Below are positions 47,047 to 57,135 of a stretch of DNA of 59,194 bases, piece after piece. Source of the DNA: Bacteroidales bacterium (GTDB lineage: Bacteria > Bacteroidota > Bacteroidia > Bacteroidales > Paludibacteraceae); the NCBI GenBank assembly GCA_012519425.1, contig JAAYQF010000116.1:1-59194 (forward strand), in the 5' to 3' direction. Made by a program: the position numbers and the translations under genes. Within the stretch, counting starts at the first letter, position 1. Every line of letters starts with the position of its first letter. A model generated the notes under the pieces. That model saw only the letters and a list, made by a program, of their open reading frames with translations. It was not told where the DNA came from and made no database searches.

Positions 47047-49701
47047 TTATTTAAAGCGTATCCTTTTTTGTTTACCGGAATACACAATTTTTTTCTCTTT
47101 TTCAACACTGTCACCTTCTCCTTCAATACCAGGTTTTACAAGTACAACATTAAAAATCTTTGTTTGCTCCATACCGGGGAACTTGCCTTTTCTTTTCCCA
47201 ATAGTAAGAGTGGATTTTGTATCATCCCATTTCAAATCTATGGTGCTGAACAAGCCTTCCTCATAGTGATAATAATCCCCCTCATCTTCATACAAGGTAA
47301 ATTCAGCATCAGCGCCGGGATAGATGCGTATTTCTTGCGGTTCGCCTGTTTTTTCAAATACATATTGTTTGGGGTGATCCAAGGGTATGATTGAACCTGC
47401 CTTAACAAACAAAGGGATGGTATTCAGGTCAACGGGAGCATTTACAAAAGTACCTCCCTCCTGCTTTTTACCACTCCAGAAGTCAATCCAGCCAGCCCTA
47501 TATACCGGCAGATATACCGACCATTGTTTCACCCCAGGATCTGTTACCGGCGACACCAAGATGGATGGACCAAACATAAACTGGTATTTCTGTTGCAATG
47601 CAACTGGGTCATCATAAAAATCAAATACCAGGGGACGCATCAAGGTAGAACCTTCCGAGCTGACTCTTGAAACTTCCGAATAAACATAGGGAAGCATTCT
47701 ATACCGCAAATCCAGATACTTAGATACTATGGATTCAACTTGTTCTCCATACCTCCACGGCTCTGTATTACTCATATATCCATGTACCCTCAGGATGGGA
47801 AAAAATGTAGCAGCTTGAAACCAGCGTACAAAAAGCTCATGATAATCCTTATTGGTGTATTGATCACCGGGTCGGAAAAATCCACCGGCATCATAAGTCC
47901 ACCAAGGCGCACCGGCACACATTTGTCCCAGTCCACCTACAATCTGACGTCTCAGGGCATCCCAATCACAGCCCACATCACCCGACCAGGTGACGGTACC
48001 ATAACGTTGCATCCCTGTAAATGCGCTGCGCGTAAGAATGAAAGCACGTCTCTTCATGGGGTCATCCTTGCGCAATCCTTCATAAACCGTCCTGTTAACA
48101 TACAAGGGATATGCATTTCGTAAAAACTCACCCGGAAGATTTCCATTGAGGATTTTTCGGTTTTGCAGATCATCATTTTCAGGCTCAGTGGCATCTAACC
48201 ACCAACCGTCAATTTTATATGACAATAAGTTGCCGGCAAAATTTTTCCAATAGAAAGCGGCCGCATCGGGATTGAAAAAATCAACCCATTCAGTATTCGG
48301 GATAAAGTATCCCTTTTCCTCAAACTGAGACCCCAGCTGAGATCCCTTTTCAACTCTGGACCAGACAGAGATCATCATCCGCATATTCATTTTATGCAGA
48401 CTGTCCACCATTTCCATTGGATCAGGATATCTGTCCTCATCAAAACGCATGGCATTCCAACCATATTTTCCCCAGTATTGCCAATCCTGAATAATTACAT
48501 CAATGGGAATCTTCTTATCCCTGAAAGTTCGGGCATTTTCCAATAATTCTTTTTGTGTATTATATCGCTCCCGGCAATGAACGTATCCGAATGCCCATTT
48601 GGGTGGCATGGGAACTTGCCCGGTCACTTGCCGGTAATTGGCAATGATATCTTCAGGTGTACCCACAAACACGGTATAATCTAAAGCCTCGGCCACAGGA
48701 GAGCATAAAACTGTTTCGTCGGTAAGGGGTTTCCAATACAACACAGGTTTGTCATTTCGTTCGCCTTCAACCACAACTTCATGAATTCCTTCCCGGAGTT
48801 CAACTATTGCAGAGGTCGTGGGAGGCAACCATACATTATCCACACTTATAACAGTATCTCCACCAACGACCAAATGATGCTTTCTCGCCATCGCCTGTCC
48901 TACATCAAGCATCAGTGCATATTTTCCGGCGGAAGAGATATTCAGCTCACCGGTAAATTGATTGATATTTCTCGTTTCGGACACATTACCACTTGTACCC
49001 GTTGCATCCACAGTAACAGTTTTTGTCCTGTAGTCATGCCGCTTCAACGCCACAGTATTCTCTGCGGGGTTGAATTCTGTAAGTCCGTAATTATTCCACA
49101 AAAGACCGTATCCCTGGTTAGACAGTATGAAGGGAATGGATATTTGGGTGTTCACCTGGGTGAGTCTTCGGGATAATCCTCTGATGTTGAGATAATCATC
49201 CTGGAACTGACCCGTACCGTACAGATACTCATCAGGAGGGGAAACAAATCCTTGCCTCACCTTGAAAACCGGCATTCCGGCCAGGCTATCTAATTCTACA
49301 GATCGTCCTTTCTCTTGTTCCTTCAAAATTAATCTCCCTTCTGCATTGAAGAAAGAAAGGGTTTCATTTTCTTTATCGAAAGACACTGTAACCCCATCCA
49401 TACAAAGATTTATCGACTTTGCGTCTTCTTTGATTCTGTATTGAGGCGTTGATGTTTTTTCAATGTAAACAATCTCTTCCGGATAAAGTTGAATATCAGA
49501 CTTGGAATACCGAATGCGAATAGCACTATTGCTCAGTGGTTCAAGACATAAGGTTCCATCATCAAGCTCGATGCGAACTCCATTATTAGGGGAACTTTCA
49601 AGATTTGCAGCCTTGGAGTAAAAAGAAAGTGAGGCTATCAATCCAATAAATAGCAAGGTAAATTTATTGGTAATAAGAGAGAACAAATTTGACATTTTCA
49701 T
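47047..49701 (-). CDS. GH31 alpha-xylosidase with PA14 insert
   Basis: 884 residues from the ATG at 49701. ATGs at 49710 and 49695 are close alternatives, and all give a signal peptide ending near YSKAANLES. A PA14-like beta-sandwich is inserted in the N-terminal domain at about 227-327 (TGELNISSAGKYALMLDVG), as in the structurally known xyloglucan alpha-xylosidase of Bacteroides ovatus. The nucleophile is D503 (GWWLDATEPE), the acid/base region WSGDVGCDW, and GAPWWTYDAGGFF follows. Of the three GH31 genes here this is the best alpha-xylosidase candidate. It opens the GH31-GH97-GH3 operon segment after a 480-bp non-coding gap. Confidence 0.88.
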   Translation of the reverse strand: MKMSNLFSLITNKFTLLFIGLIASLSFYSKAANLESSPNNGVRIELDDGTLCLEPLSNSAIRIRYSKSDIQLYPEEIVYIEKTSTPQYRIKEDAKSINLCMDGVTVSFDKENETLSFFNAEGRLILKEQEKGRSVELDSLAGMPVFKVRQGFVSPPDEYLYGTGQFQDDYLNIRGLSRRLTQVNTQISIPFILSNQGYGLLWNNYGLTEFNPAENTVALKRHDYRTKTVTVDATGTSGNVSETRNINQFTGELNISSAGKYALMLDVGQAMARKHHLVVGGDTVISVDNVWLPPTTSAIVELREGIHEVVVEGERNDKPVLYWKPLTDETVLCSPVAEALDYTVFVGTPEDIIANYRQVTGQVPMPPKWAFGYVHCRERYNTQKELLENARTFRDKKIPIDVIIQDWQYWGKYGWNAMRFDEDRYPDPMEMVDSLHKMNMRMMISVWSRVEKGSQLGSQFEEKGYFIPNTEWVDFFNPDAAAFYWKNFAGNLLSYKIDGWWLDATEPENDDLQNRKILNGNLPGEFLRNAYPLYVNRTVYEGLRKDDPMKRRAFILTRSAFTGMQRYGTVTWSGDVGCDWDALRRQIVGGLGQMCAGAPWWTYDAGGFFRPGDQYTNKDYHELFVRWFQAATFFPILRVHGYMSNTEPWRYGEQVESIVSKYLDLRYRMLPYVYSEVSRVSSEGSTLMRPLVFDFYDDPVALQQKYQFMFGPSILVSPVTDPGVKQWSVYLPVYRAGWIDFWSGKKQEGGTFVNAPVDLNTIPLFVKAGSIIPLDHPKQYVFEKTGEPQEIRIYPGADAEFTLYEDEGDYYHYEEGLFSTIDLKWDDTKSTLTIGKRKGKFPGMEQTKIFNVVLVKPGIEGEGDSVEKEKKIVYSGKQKRIRFK

Positions 49702-50182
49702 TTCAATCATTATAAACGTAACACTACAAAAGAAAAACAATCAAGGACGTCAGAATTGGCAGCATTCAAATTCTTGAAAAAGAAATCAAATCCTTTAATT
49801 CGACAAAACCTGAAAAATAGCGCAATTTACGGAAATAAACTTTTGTTACAAAGGCATTAACCTTTTTATCACTATGGAAACACTATTTGATATTTTCCGC
49901 TGAGGTGCATCAATGCAAACAGATGTAGCAAACCATCATAATAAGCATCAAAGTAACCATCATCATAGGGTTCATGAGCAGCTTCCCAAAAGCAAGGCAC
50001 TGAGATTGAGAGCAAAGGAGCATACTGAAGTATGTGACTGAGCCCGTGCTTCAACAAGTTCAGCAACCATCGAAAGTAATGTGTTTACTGAGCGAAGTCG
50101 AAGTGCAACAGTTGGACACTTATGATACACCGCCGATTCACGAAAGGGACACCAACAAAAAAAGTCTTACAATGAACCGAAC
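49702..50182. other. Intergenic region upstream of the GH31-GH97-GH3 operon
   Basis: 481 bp. I found no convincing promoter match. It contains the 14-bp palindrome CATACTGAAGTATG (50021-50034) and a segment at about 50036-50115 with GCTTCAACAAGTTCAGCAACC and ACTGAGCGAAGTCGAAGTGC, phrases that resemble common Bacteroidota intergenic repeats. A 64-codon open frame inside it (49872-50066, minus) lacks any recognisable protein character. Confidence 0.45.
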
Positions 50183-51430
<1,248 letters not shown>

Positions 51431-51489
51431 TTAATTTTTATAGCCGATTGATATAGAATGATTTGTAAATCAATCTGCCTCAATCATAC

Positions 51490-52875
51490 TTACTTCTTCC
51501 ACAATTTTTCCATTTCTTCCAGTGTCTTTCCTTTGGTCTCAGGTACCATCTTCCAAACAAAGATAGCGGACAACACAGCCATTGTTCCGTAGAAAGCATA
51601 AGTCATTGCTCCACTGAACTCCATCATGGCCGGATAAGTAGAAGAAATCAGGTAGTTTGCTGTCCACTGTGCAGCTACCGCCACTGCCACTGCTTGCCCC
51701 CGGATTTTGTTCGGGAATATTTCTGCTATCAGTACCCAGCAAATTGGCCCCCACGACATCATAAAAGAAGCCGTGTAAATGATGATAAACACCAATGTGC
51801 TGATGCCAATGATATCGAAATAAGCCAGGCCGGCTACAGCAAACATGCCAATGGCCATGCCGATAGAACCAGTGATCAACAAGGGTTTACGTCCCCATTT
51901 ATCCACCGTCATGATGGCAACAACTGTGAATATCACATTCACCAAACCCATCACGATAGTCTGGAACATAGAAGCATCCTTGGCAGCTCCCATACTTTCA
52001 AAAATACGCGGAGCATAGTATAAAGCCACGTTGATACCCACAAACTGCTGGAACACGGAAAGCAAAATTCCGATGATAATAACGGTTTTGCCATAAGAGA
52101 AAAGTTTAGCTTTGCTCACTTCCCGGATAGATTGCTCTATATCTGCCAAAATACTCTGTGCCTTTTCTTTCGATTGGTTGATTTTCTCCAAAACTTTAAC
52201 GGCTTTGTCACTTTGATTAGACAAAACCAAATAGCGTGGAGTTTCAGGCACTAAGAACAGAAGTAAGAAAAACAATCCGGCAGGGATGGCTTCCGATAAA
52301 AACATATAACGCCAGCCGACACTATTAATCCATTCCAAGGTCTGTCCGCGGGCAATACCCCAATTCACAAAATAAACCACCAACATTCCAAAGATGATGG
52401 CAAATTGATTAAGCGACACCAGGCGACCACGAATTTCAGCCGGTGCAATTTCTCCTATATAGGTGGGTGAAACAGCCGAAACCAATCCGACTCCAATGCC
52501 TCCCCAAACACGATAGAAATTAAACATCAACAGCAGACCCATCGTAGGCTCTCCTCTTGTAAAAAACAAAAACTCAGGACATCCCGAGCCCAAGGCAGAA
52601 GTGAAGAAAAGAAACCCTGCCAGCAACAGGGTATACTTTCTTCCCAAACGATTTGCCAACAAACCTGAGATAGCACCACCGATGATACAGCCAATCAATG
52701 CACTCGAAACTGTCGCCCCATGAGCAAAAGCACCCAAACCCAAAGATTCGATCAGGTATTTTTGAAGAGACTTTTCGGCACCGGAAATCACGGCTGTATC
52801 ATAACCGAACAGCAGGCCTCCCAAGGTGGCAACCAGGGTTATCCCGAGTATATAACCTATATTGTATTTTCTCAT
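51490..52875 (-). CDS. xylE: D-xylose:H+ symporter
   Basis: 461 residues with twelve predicted membrane helices of the MFS sugar porter family. Motifs are GGLLFGYDTAVISGAE in helix 1, NRLGRKYTLL between helices 2 and 3, a PETPRYL at the end of helix 6, QQFVGINVALYYAPRIF in helix 7 and VPETKGKTLEEME at the C-terminus. The sequence is XylE-like, and its position 14 bp after xylA makes D-xylose the probable cargo. It is the inner-membrane entry for free xylose, complementing the GPH symporter near 24 kb. Confidence 0.92.
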   Translation of the reverse strand: MRKYNIGYILGITLVATLGGLLFGYDTAVISGAEKSLQKYLIESLGLGAFAHGATVSSALIGCIIGGAISGLLANRLGRKYTLLLAGFLFFTSALGSGCPEFLFFTRGEPTMGLLLMFNFYRVWGGIGVGLVSAVSPTYIGEIAPAEIRGRLVSLNQFAIIFGMLVVYFVNWGIARGQTLEWINSVGWRYMFLSEAIPAGLFFLLLFLVPETPRYLVLSNQSDKAVKVLEKINQSKEKAQSILADIEQSIREVSKAKLFSYGKTVIIIGILLSVFQQFVGINVALYYAPRIFESMGAAKDASMFQTIVMGLVNVIFTVVAIMTVDKWGRKPLLITGSIGMAIGMFAVAGLAYFDIIGISTLVFIIIYTASFMMSWGPICWVLIAEIFPNKIRGQAVAVAVAAQWTANYLISSTYPAMMEFSGAMTYAFYGTMAVLSAIFVWKMVPETKGKTLEEMEKLWKK

Positions 52876-52889
52876 GTGAAAATATTTAC

Positions 52890-54209
52890 TTAGATATACA
52901 TATTGATAATGGCTTCGTACAATTCCTGTTTACCACTAATTTGCGCAGGTTCTTTACCCATAGCCACAGCATAATTCCGTAAATCTTCCAAACCAAGCTT
53001 TCCATCTTCAAAATCTTTTCCTTTACCACTGTCAAAAGATGCATAGCGCTCTTTCAACATCTGTTTATAAGGAGATTCTTCCAGAATTCTTGCTGCTGCC
53101 TCCAACGCACGGGCAAAAGCGTCCATCCCCGCAATATGGGCAATGAAAATATCTTCCAGGTCGGTAGAATTACGACGAGTCTTTGCATCGAAATTCGTAC
53201 CTCCGCCTTGCAGACCACCACTTTTTAAAATGACCAACATAGCTTGTGTCAACTCGTTCACATCCATCGGGAATTGGTCGGTATCCCATCCGTTCTGATA
53301 ATCGCCACGGTTGGCATCAATAGAACCCAACATACCTGCATCTGCAGCACATTGCAATTCATGTTCGAAGGTATGACCGGCTAAAGTAGCGTGGTTCACC
53401 TCAATATTCAATTTAAAATCTTTGTCCAACCCGTGTGCACGTAAAAACCCTATGACTGTTTCAGCATCTACGTCATATTGGTGCTTGGTGGGTTCCATCG
53501 GTTTAGGTTCTATAAGGAAGGTGCCTTTAAAACCTTTGGAGCGTGCATAATCACGAGCCATAGTCAGCATGCGTGCCAAATGTTCTTTTTCACGCTTCAT
53601 ATCGGTATTCAGTAAGCTCATATAACCTTCACGACCGCCCCAGAACACATAATTTTCACCTCCCAGTTCAATGGTGGCATCTATTGCAGTTTTAATTTGC
53701 GTTCCTGCATAAGCAACGCTGTCAAAATTCGGATTAGTGGCCGCACCGTTCATGTAGCGCTCATGGCCAAACACATTGGCTGTTCCCCACAACAATTTGA
53801 TACCTGTTTTTGCCATCTTTTCTTTGGCATAGGCCACGATAGCCTTCATATTGGCTTCATATTCCTCAATTGACTTTCCTTCTTCGATAATATCCACATC
53901 ATGGAAACAGAAATACTCAATCCCGATTTTCTGCATAAACTCAAAACCGGCATCCAATTTATTCTTTGCCCTTTCCAAAGCTGTATTTCCGGTGTTCCAG
54001 GGAAAAGTTTTAGTTCCTCCTCCGAAGGGGTCACCACCTTCCTGGCAGAGGGTGTGCCAATACGCCATTGAAAACTTGAACCAGTCTTTCATCTTGCGTC
54101 CATACACCACTTTTTCTGCGTCATAATACCGAAAAGCAAGTGGATTTTTACTCGCTGTTCCTTCAAATTTGATTTTTCCGATTTCCGGAAAGAATTCTTT
54201 TGTTGCCAT
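52890..54209 (-). CDS. xylA: Xylose isomerase
   Basis: 439 residues from the ATG at 54209 ([17 protein letters not shown]), the length of Bacteroides XylA; an upstream in-frame extension is not credible. It converts D-xylose to D-xylulose in the cytoplasm with two divalent metals. Family motifs include [29 protein letters not shown] (a metal ligand region), [14 protein letters not shown] and the [12 protein letters not shown] segment. It is 31 bp after xylB and 14 bp before xylE, in operon order xylR-xylB-xylA-xylE. Confidence 0.97.
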   Translation of the reverse strand: MATKEFFPEIGKIKFEGTASKNPLAFRYYDAEKVVYGRKMKDWFKFSMAYWHTLCQEGGDPFGGGTKTFPWNTGNTALERAKNKLDAGFEFMQKIGIEYFCFHDVDIIEEGKSIEEYEANMKAIVAYAKEKMAKTGIKLLWGTANVFGHERYMNGAATNPNFDSVAYAGTQIKTAIDATIELGGENYVFWGGREGYMSLLNTDMKREKEHLARMLTMARDYARSKGFKGTFLIEPKPMEPTKHQYDVDAETVIGFLRAHGLDKDFKLNIEVNHATLAGHTFEHELQCAADAGMLGSIDANRGDYQNGWDTDQFPMDVNELTQAMLVILKSGGLQGGGTNFDAKTRRNSTDLEDIFIAHIAGMDAFARALEAAARILEESPYKQMLKERYASFDSGKGKDFEDGKLGLEDLRNYAVAMGKEPAQISGKQELYEAIINMYI

Positions 54210-54240
54210 AATAATTAAATTGATTAAAATAAATATAGTT

Positions 54241-55716
54241 TTATTGGATAAATTGTTTCCACAGATTGTAAGCTTCACGATAAGCCGATTGATTGCGGAC
54301 ATCCGGCTCTATCACCGCCACCTTATTCAAGGAAGCAAATGCTTCATCATTGGATTGATAAATGCCGGCACCCATACCTGCCGCACGGGCAGCTCCTGCC
54401 GCTCCGTCCGTATCAAACAGTTCTATGGTAGCTCCACTGATAGAAGCCAGGGTCTGCGTGAATAGCGGACTTAAGAACATATTGGCATGACCGGCACGAA
54501 TCACACGTATGTCCATGCCCATCTCACGCATGATCTCCAAGCCGTATTCATAGGAGAACACTATGCCTTCCTGAGCAGCGCGCAACACATCTTTTTTATC
54601 ATGTATATTGAAGTTGATACCGTGAATAGAGCAGTTTACTTCCTTATTCTCCAACACGCGTTCAGCACCATTTCCAAAAGGAATAACAGAAACACCCCGT
54701 GCACCTATGGGTGACTGTAAAGCCAACTGATTCATATCGCTGTAGGAAAGACCTTCCAGGGCCAGGTTACGTTTCAACCAGGAGTTCAAAATACCTGTTC
54801 CGTTGATGCACAACAACACTCCCAAACGCAATTGTTCCGGTGTATAATTGACATGTGCAAAAGTATTGACACGCGATAAGCTATCATAATGCAATTTGTC
54901 CAACACACCGTACACCACACCGGAAGTACCTGCCGTTGAAGCAATTTCTCCGGGATTAAACACATTCAACGATAAGGCGTTGTTAGGCTGATCACCTGCC
55001 CTGTAAGTAATCGGTGTGCCTGCTTTCAGACCTAATTCAGCAGCTGCCTCCTTTGAAACAACGGCCTGTACCCCGAAGATAGGTTTTATTTCGGGAAAGA
55101 AACTTTCCGGAATACCGTAATATTCAAGGACATCTTTCGACAAGGTATTATCTTTAAAATCCCAAAAGATTCCTTCAGACAGGCCTTCGATGGTAACACC
55201 CACCTCACCTGATAATTTCATCGCAATATAGTCTCCGGGAAGCATTAATTTGTCGATTTTTTCAAATAACTCCGGTTCGTGTTCTTTGACCCATGCTAAC
55301 TTAGAAGCTGTAAAATTTCCCGGTGAATTCAACAAACGCGACAAAGCCCTTTCTTTACCGATGGCATTAAACGCTTTTTCACCGTATGGAACAGCACGGC
55401 TGTCACACCAGATAATAGAAGGACGAAGTACCTGCCGGTTCTTGTCAACCAATACCAGTCCGTGCATCTGCCAGGTAATCCCGATGGCCTGGATTTGCCC
55501 TGCCTGAATTCCGGCTTGTTTCATCACCGAATGATGTGCTAATTTCAAATTCTTCCACCAATCGGAAGGTTCTTGTTCTGCCCAACCGGGACGAAGGGCT
55601 GTTATTTTCATTTCTTCTTTCGGAAAAAAATCCGAAGCTGTGATCTTTCCGGTTTCCGCATGAACCAAACTTGCTTTTACCGAAGAACTGCCGATGTCAT
55701 ATCCTAATAAGTACAT
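54241..55716 (-). CDS. xylB: Xylulokinase
   Basis: 491 residues, FGGY carbohydrate kinase family. The N-terminal [18 protein letters not shown] phosphate-binding loop, [13 protein letters not shown] (substrate region), [15 protein letters not shown] and [17 protein letters not shown] are visible. It phosphorylates D-xylulose to xylulose 5-phosphate, which enters the pentose phosphate pathway. Four TTTAGTG heptamers lie just upstream of its start codon (55723-55750), in the 82-bp gap after xylR. Confidence 0.95.
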   Translation of the reverse strand: MYLLGYDIGSSSVKASLVHAETGKITASDFFPKEEMKITALRPGWAEQEPSDWWKNLKLAHHSVMKQAGIQAGQIQAIGITWQMHGLVLVDKNRQVLRPSIIWCDSRAVPYGEKAFNAIGKERALSRLLNSPGNFTASKLAWVKEHEPELFEKIDKLMLPGDYIAMKLSGEVGVTIEGLSEGIFWDFKDNTLSKDVLEYYGIPESFFPEIKPIFGVQAVVSKEAAAELGLKAGTPITYRAGDQPNNALSLNVFNPGEIASTAGTSGVVYGVLDKLHYDSLSRVNTFAHVNYTPEQLRLGVLLCINGTGILNSWLKRNLALEGLSYSDMNQLALQSPIGARGVSVIPFGNGAERVLENKEVNCSIHGINFNIHDKKDVLRAAQEGIVFSYEYGLEIMREMGMDIRVIRAGHANMFLSPLFTQTLASISGATIELFDTDGAAGAARAAGMGAGIYQSNDEAFASLNKVAVIEPDVRNQSAYREAYNLWKQFIQ

Positions 55717-55722
55717 ATGGTT

Positions 55723-55750
55723 TTTAGTGTTTAGTGTTTAGTGTTTAGTG
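55723..55750 (+). repeat. Four tandem TTTAGTG heptamers upstream of xylB
   Basis: Four perfect, uninterrupted 7-bp units begin 7 bp upstream of the xylB ATG, followed by a degenerate GATTAGTGAA. They sit in the presumed untranslated leader of xylB, where unit-number changes would alter spacing but no reading frame. Confidence 0.85.
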
Positions 55751-55798
55751 AATGGTGATTAGTGAATTATTTATTTTCAATAATGCAAATCGTAAATT

Positions 55799-56506
55799 TT
55801 ACCTTTTGTTATAAATGGTTTTATCAAATTTATAATACCGGGCGGCGCGGTGCGAAACATTTTGCTGTTTTTCATTCAAAGCAACAACATAGGGCATGGC
55901 AGCAATTTTCTTGTGGAAATTTCTTACATCAATCTTCTTGTTGTATATCGCTTCGTATAATTTACGCACTTGACTGATAGTAAATTTTGAGGGTAATAAT
56001 TCGAAAATGACAACCGGTTCCGACTCTACCCATTTACGTATTTCTGACAAAGATTCCTCCACAATCAAATTGTGGTCGAAAGGCATTTGAGGCAATTCAG
56101 AAATGGGAAGCCATACCGAATCTTTATACTTTGAAATATTGACAAGTTTTCTGTCAATTTTACACAGGGATAGATAAGCTACCGTTATCAATCGATTGAT
56201 ATTGGGTTGATATTCCTTATCCAACCATTTCTGGTCTTCCACATTACGTGCCCTGTCGGGAGAAGCAAAACATCGAAACTGTCGGAGAGACATGCGTCTG
56301 ATACCTGTCAGTTCATAAAGGACCCGGTTCGCTGCATCATCCACATCTTCATCGTTGTAGATCAAACTTCCGGGCAACTTCATGTTTTTAAACTCCGTAG
56401 TCGGCTCTTTCTCACGTTTGACCAGGAGAATATTTAAGTTTTCATTGTCAAATCCGAAAACAACACAATCAACCGAGACAAATGTATGTATGTAGTTACG
56501 TTTCAT
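55799..56506 (-). CDS. xylR: Nudix-fold (NrtR-family) transcriptional regulator, probable xylose repressor
   Basis: 235 residues from the ATG at 56506 (MKRNYIHTFVSVDCVVFGF). An N-terminal Nudix-like domain (about 1-145; LLVKREKEPTTEFKNMKLPG, then AANRVLYELTGI) lacks a complete catalytic Nudix box, as in ligand-sensing members. A C-terminal winged-helix domain follows (about 150-235; TISQVRKLYEAIYNKKIDVRNFHKKI). This NrtR-type architecture is used for AraR and XylR in Bacteroidales. Being the first gene before xylB, xylA and xylE supports XylR. The palindrome at 56518-56541 over its own promoter fits autoregulation. The effector (xylose or a derivative) is inferred. Confidence 0.85.
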   Translation of the reverse strand: MKRNYIHTFVSVDCVVFGFDNENLNILLVKREKEPTTEFKNMKLPGSLIYNDEDVDDAANRVLYELTGIRRMSLRQFRCFASPDRARNVEDQKWLDKEYQPNINRLITVAYLSLCKIDRKLVNISKYKDSVWLPISELPQMPFDHNLIVEESLSEIRKWVESEPVVIFELLPSKFTISQVRKLYEAIYNKKIDVRNFHKKIAAMPYVVALNEKQQNVSHRAARYYKFDKTIYNKR

Positions 56507-56517
56507 GGCATCAACCA

Positions 56518-56541
56518 GTACACAAAACAAATATTGTGTGC
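56518..56541. promoter_or_regulatory. Inverted repeat over the xylR promoter, candidate XylR operator
   Basis: GTACACAA (56518-56525) and TTGTGTGC (56534-56541) match as inverted arms at 7 of 8 positions with an 8-bp spacer. The site starts 12 bp upstream of the xylR ATG and directly abuts the -7 element, so it would cover the transcription start. An inner TGTGCACA palindrome adds symmetry. Confidence 0.5.
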
Positions 56542-56542
56542 A

Positions 56543-56575
56543 CAAATATAAATAAATATTTAGAAAACAAACAAA
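56543..56575 (-). promoter_or_regulatory. Candidate promoter of the xylR-xylBAE operon
   Basis: On the minus strand, TATATTTG (plus 56543-56550) is an exact TAnnTTTG, and a TTTG 21 bp further upstream (plus CAAA at 56572-56575) supplies the -33 element. The start of transcription would fall in the adjacent palindrome. Confidence 0.55.
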
Positions 56576-56753
56576 AAAATCTCCTTACACTTTAGTTAAA
56601 TAATTGAAAAACAAGATATTACATTTCACTCTTTATACATTAAGCTCTTACTGTAAAAAAGACATAAACATACTGTAAACAACAGATTTTCAACGGAGTC
56701 TTTTTAATTAAAAAAGAATTGAAGATGTTAAATTGAACAGTAAGGGAAGGGTG

Positions 56754-56809
56754 TTAGTAGTTGGTAGTTAGTAGTTAGTAGTTGGTAGTTGGTAGTTGGT
56801 AGTTAGTAG
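56754..56809 (+). repeat. Eight tandem TTRGTAG heptamers
   Basis: Eight uninterrupted 7-bp units in the order A, G, A, A, G, G, G, A at the variable third base. They lie between the divergent xylR and ruvA genes. The unit resembles, but is not identical to, the TTTAGTG heptamers on the other side of xylR. Confidence 0.85.
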
Positions 56810-56827
56810 TTTTTTGGGGAAGTTAAA

Positions 56828-56863
56828 GAAGTTATAGAAGTTAGGGAAGTTAGGGAAGTTAGC
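56828..56863 (+). repeat. Four tandem 9-bp GAAGTTAnn units
   Basis: GAAGTTATA, GAAGTTAGG, GAAGTTAGG and GAAGTTAGC in direct succession, 18 bp after the heptamer array. Non-coding on present evidence. Confidence 0.8.
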
Positions 56864-57135
56864 GGGTTCCGGGGTCGCGAGTTCAGTTTTTAGTTCATCG
56901 TTCTTAGTTTTTCGTTCATCGTCTTTATTCTTTTGTCTTTGCTCTTTTCTCTCAATTAAACATTTCTCCGTCTGTTTGTACTTTTTTGGGTTTTTTCTCG
57001 TTATTCAAACTGAATGGCAATGGCAAAATCATAACATTCATCTGTGAAGCTGCCGGTGAACCTATGTTTTTCATTGCTTTTTGCTTTCTTTTATATCATG
57101 GTTTTTATATTTATTTACTTGAATTAAAGAGTGTT

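Larger units (their letters stand above)
56507..57135. other. Repeat-rich divergent spacer between xylR and ruvA
   Basis: 629 bp with no credible gene. From left: palindrome and promoter of xylR (56518-56575), an A/T-rich stretch, eight heptamers (56754-56809), four 9-mers (56828-56863), and a duplicated GTTCATCGT (56893-56901 and 56914-56922). I could not place a good TAnnTTTG element for ruvA. Confidence 0.6.

Noticed and set aside
49872-50066. A 64-codon minus-strand open frame in the CE1-GH31 spacer
   Set aside because: Its residues show no family motif, it overlaps palindromic repeat-like DNA, and it lacks a convincing start context.
51446-51475. GATTGAT/ATCAATC stem between xylE and CE1 as a terminator
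   Set aside because: Only seven A/T-rich pairs with a 16-nt loop and no U-run; too weak to call.
54210-54302. A 31-residue N-terminal extension of XylA
   Set aside because: It runs back into the xylB coding end, and XylA proteins begin at [11 protein letters not shown].
56754-56863. Possible CRISPR-like array upstream of ruvA
   Set aside because: The 7-bp and 9-bp units are contiguous, with no spacers, and no cas genes are present.
56986-57135. A 50-residue N-terminal extension of RuvA
   Set aside because: RuvA families start at the MIDYIKGEI segment; the extension is hydrophobic, not conserved in type, and overlaps repeat-rich spacer.
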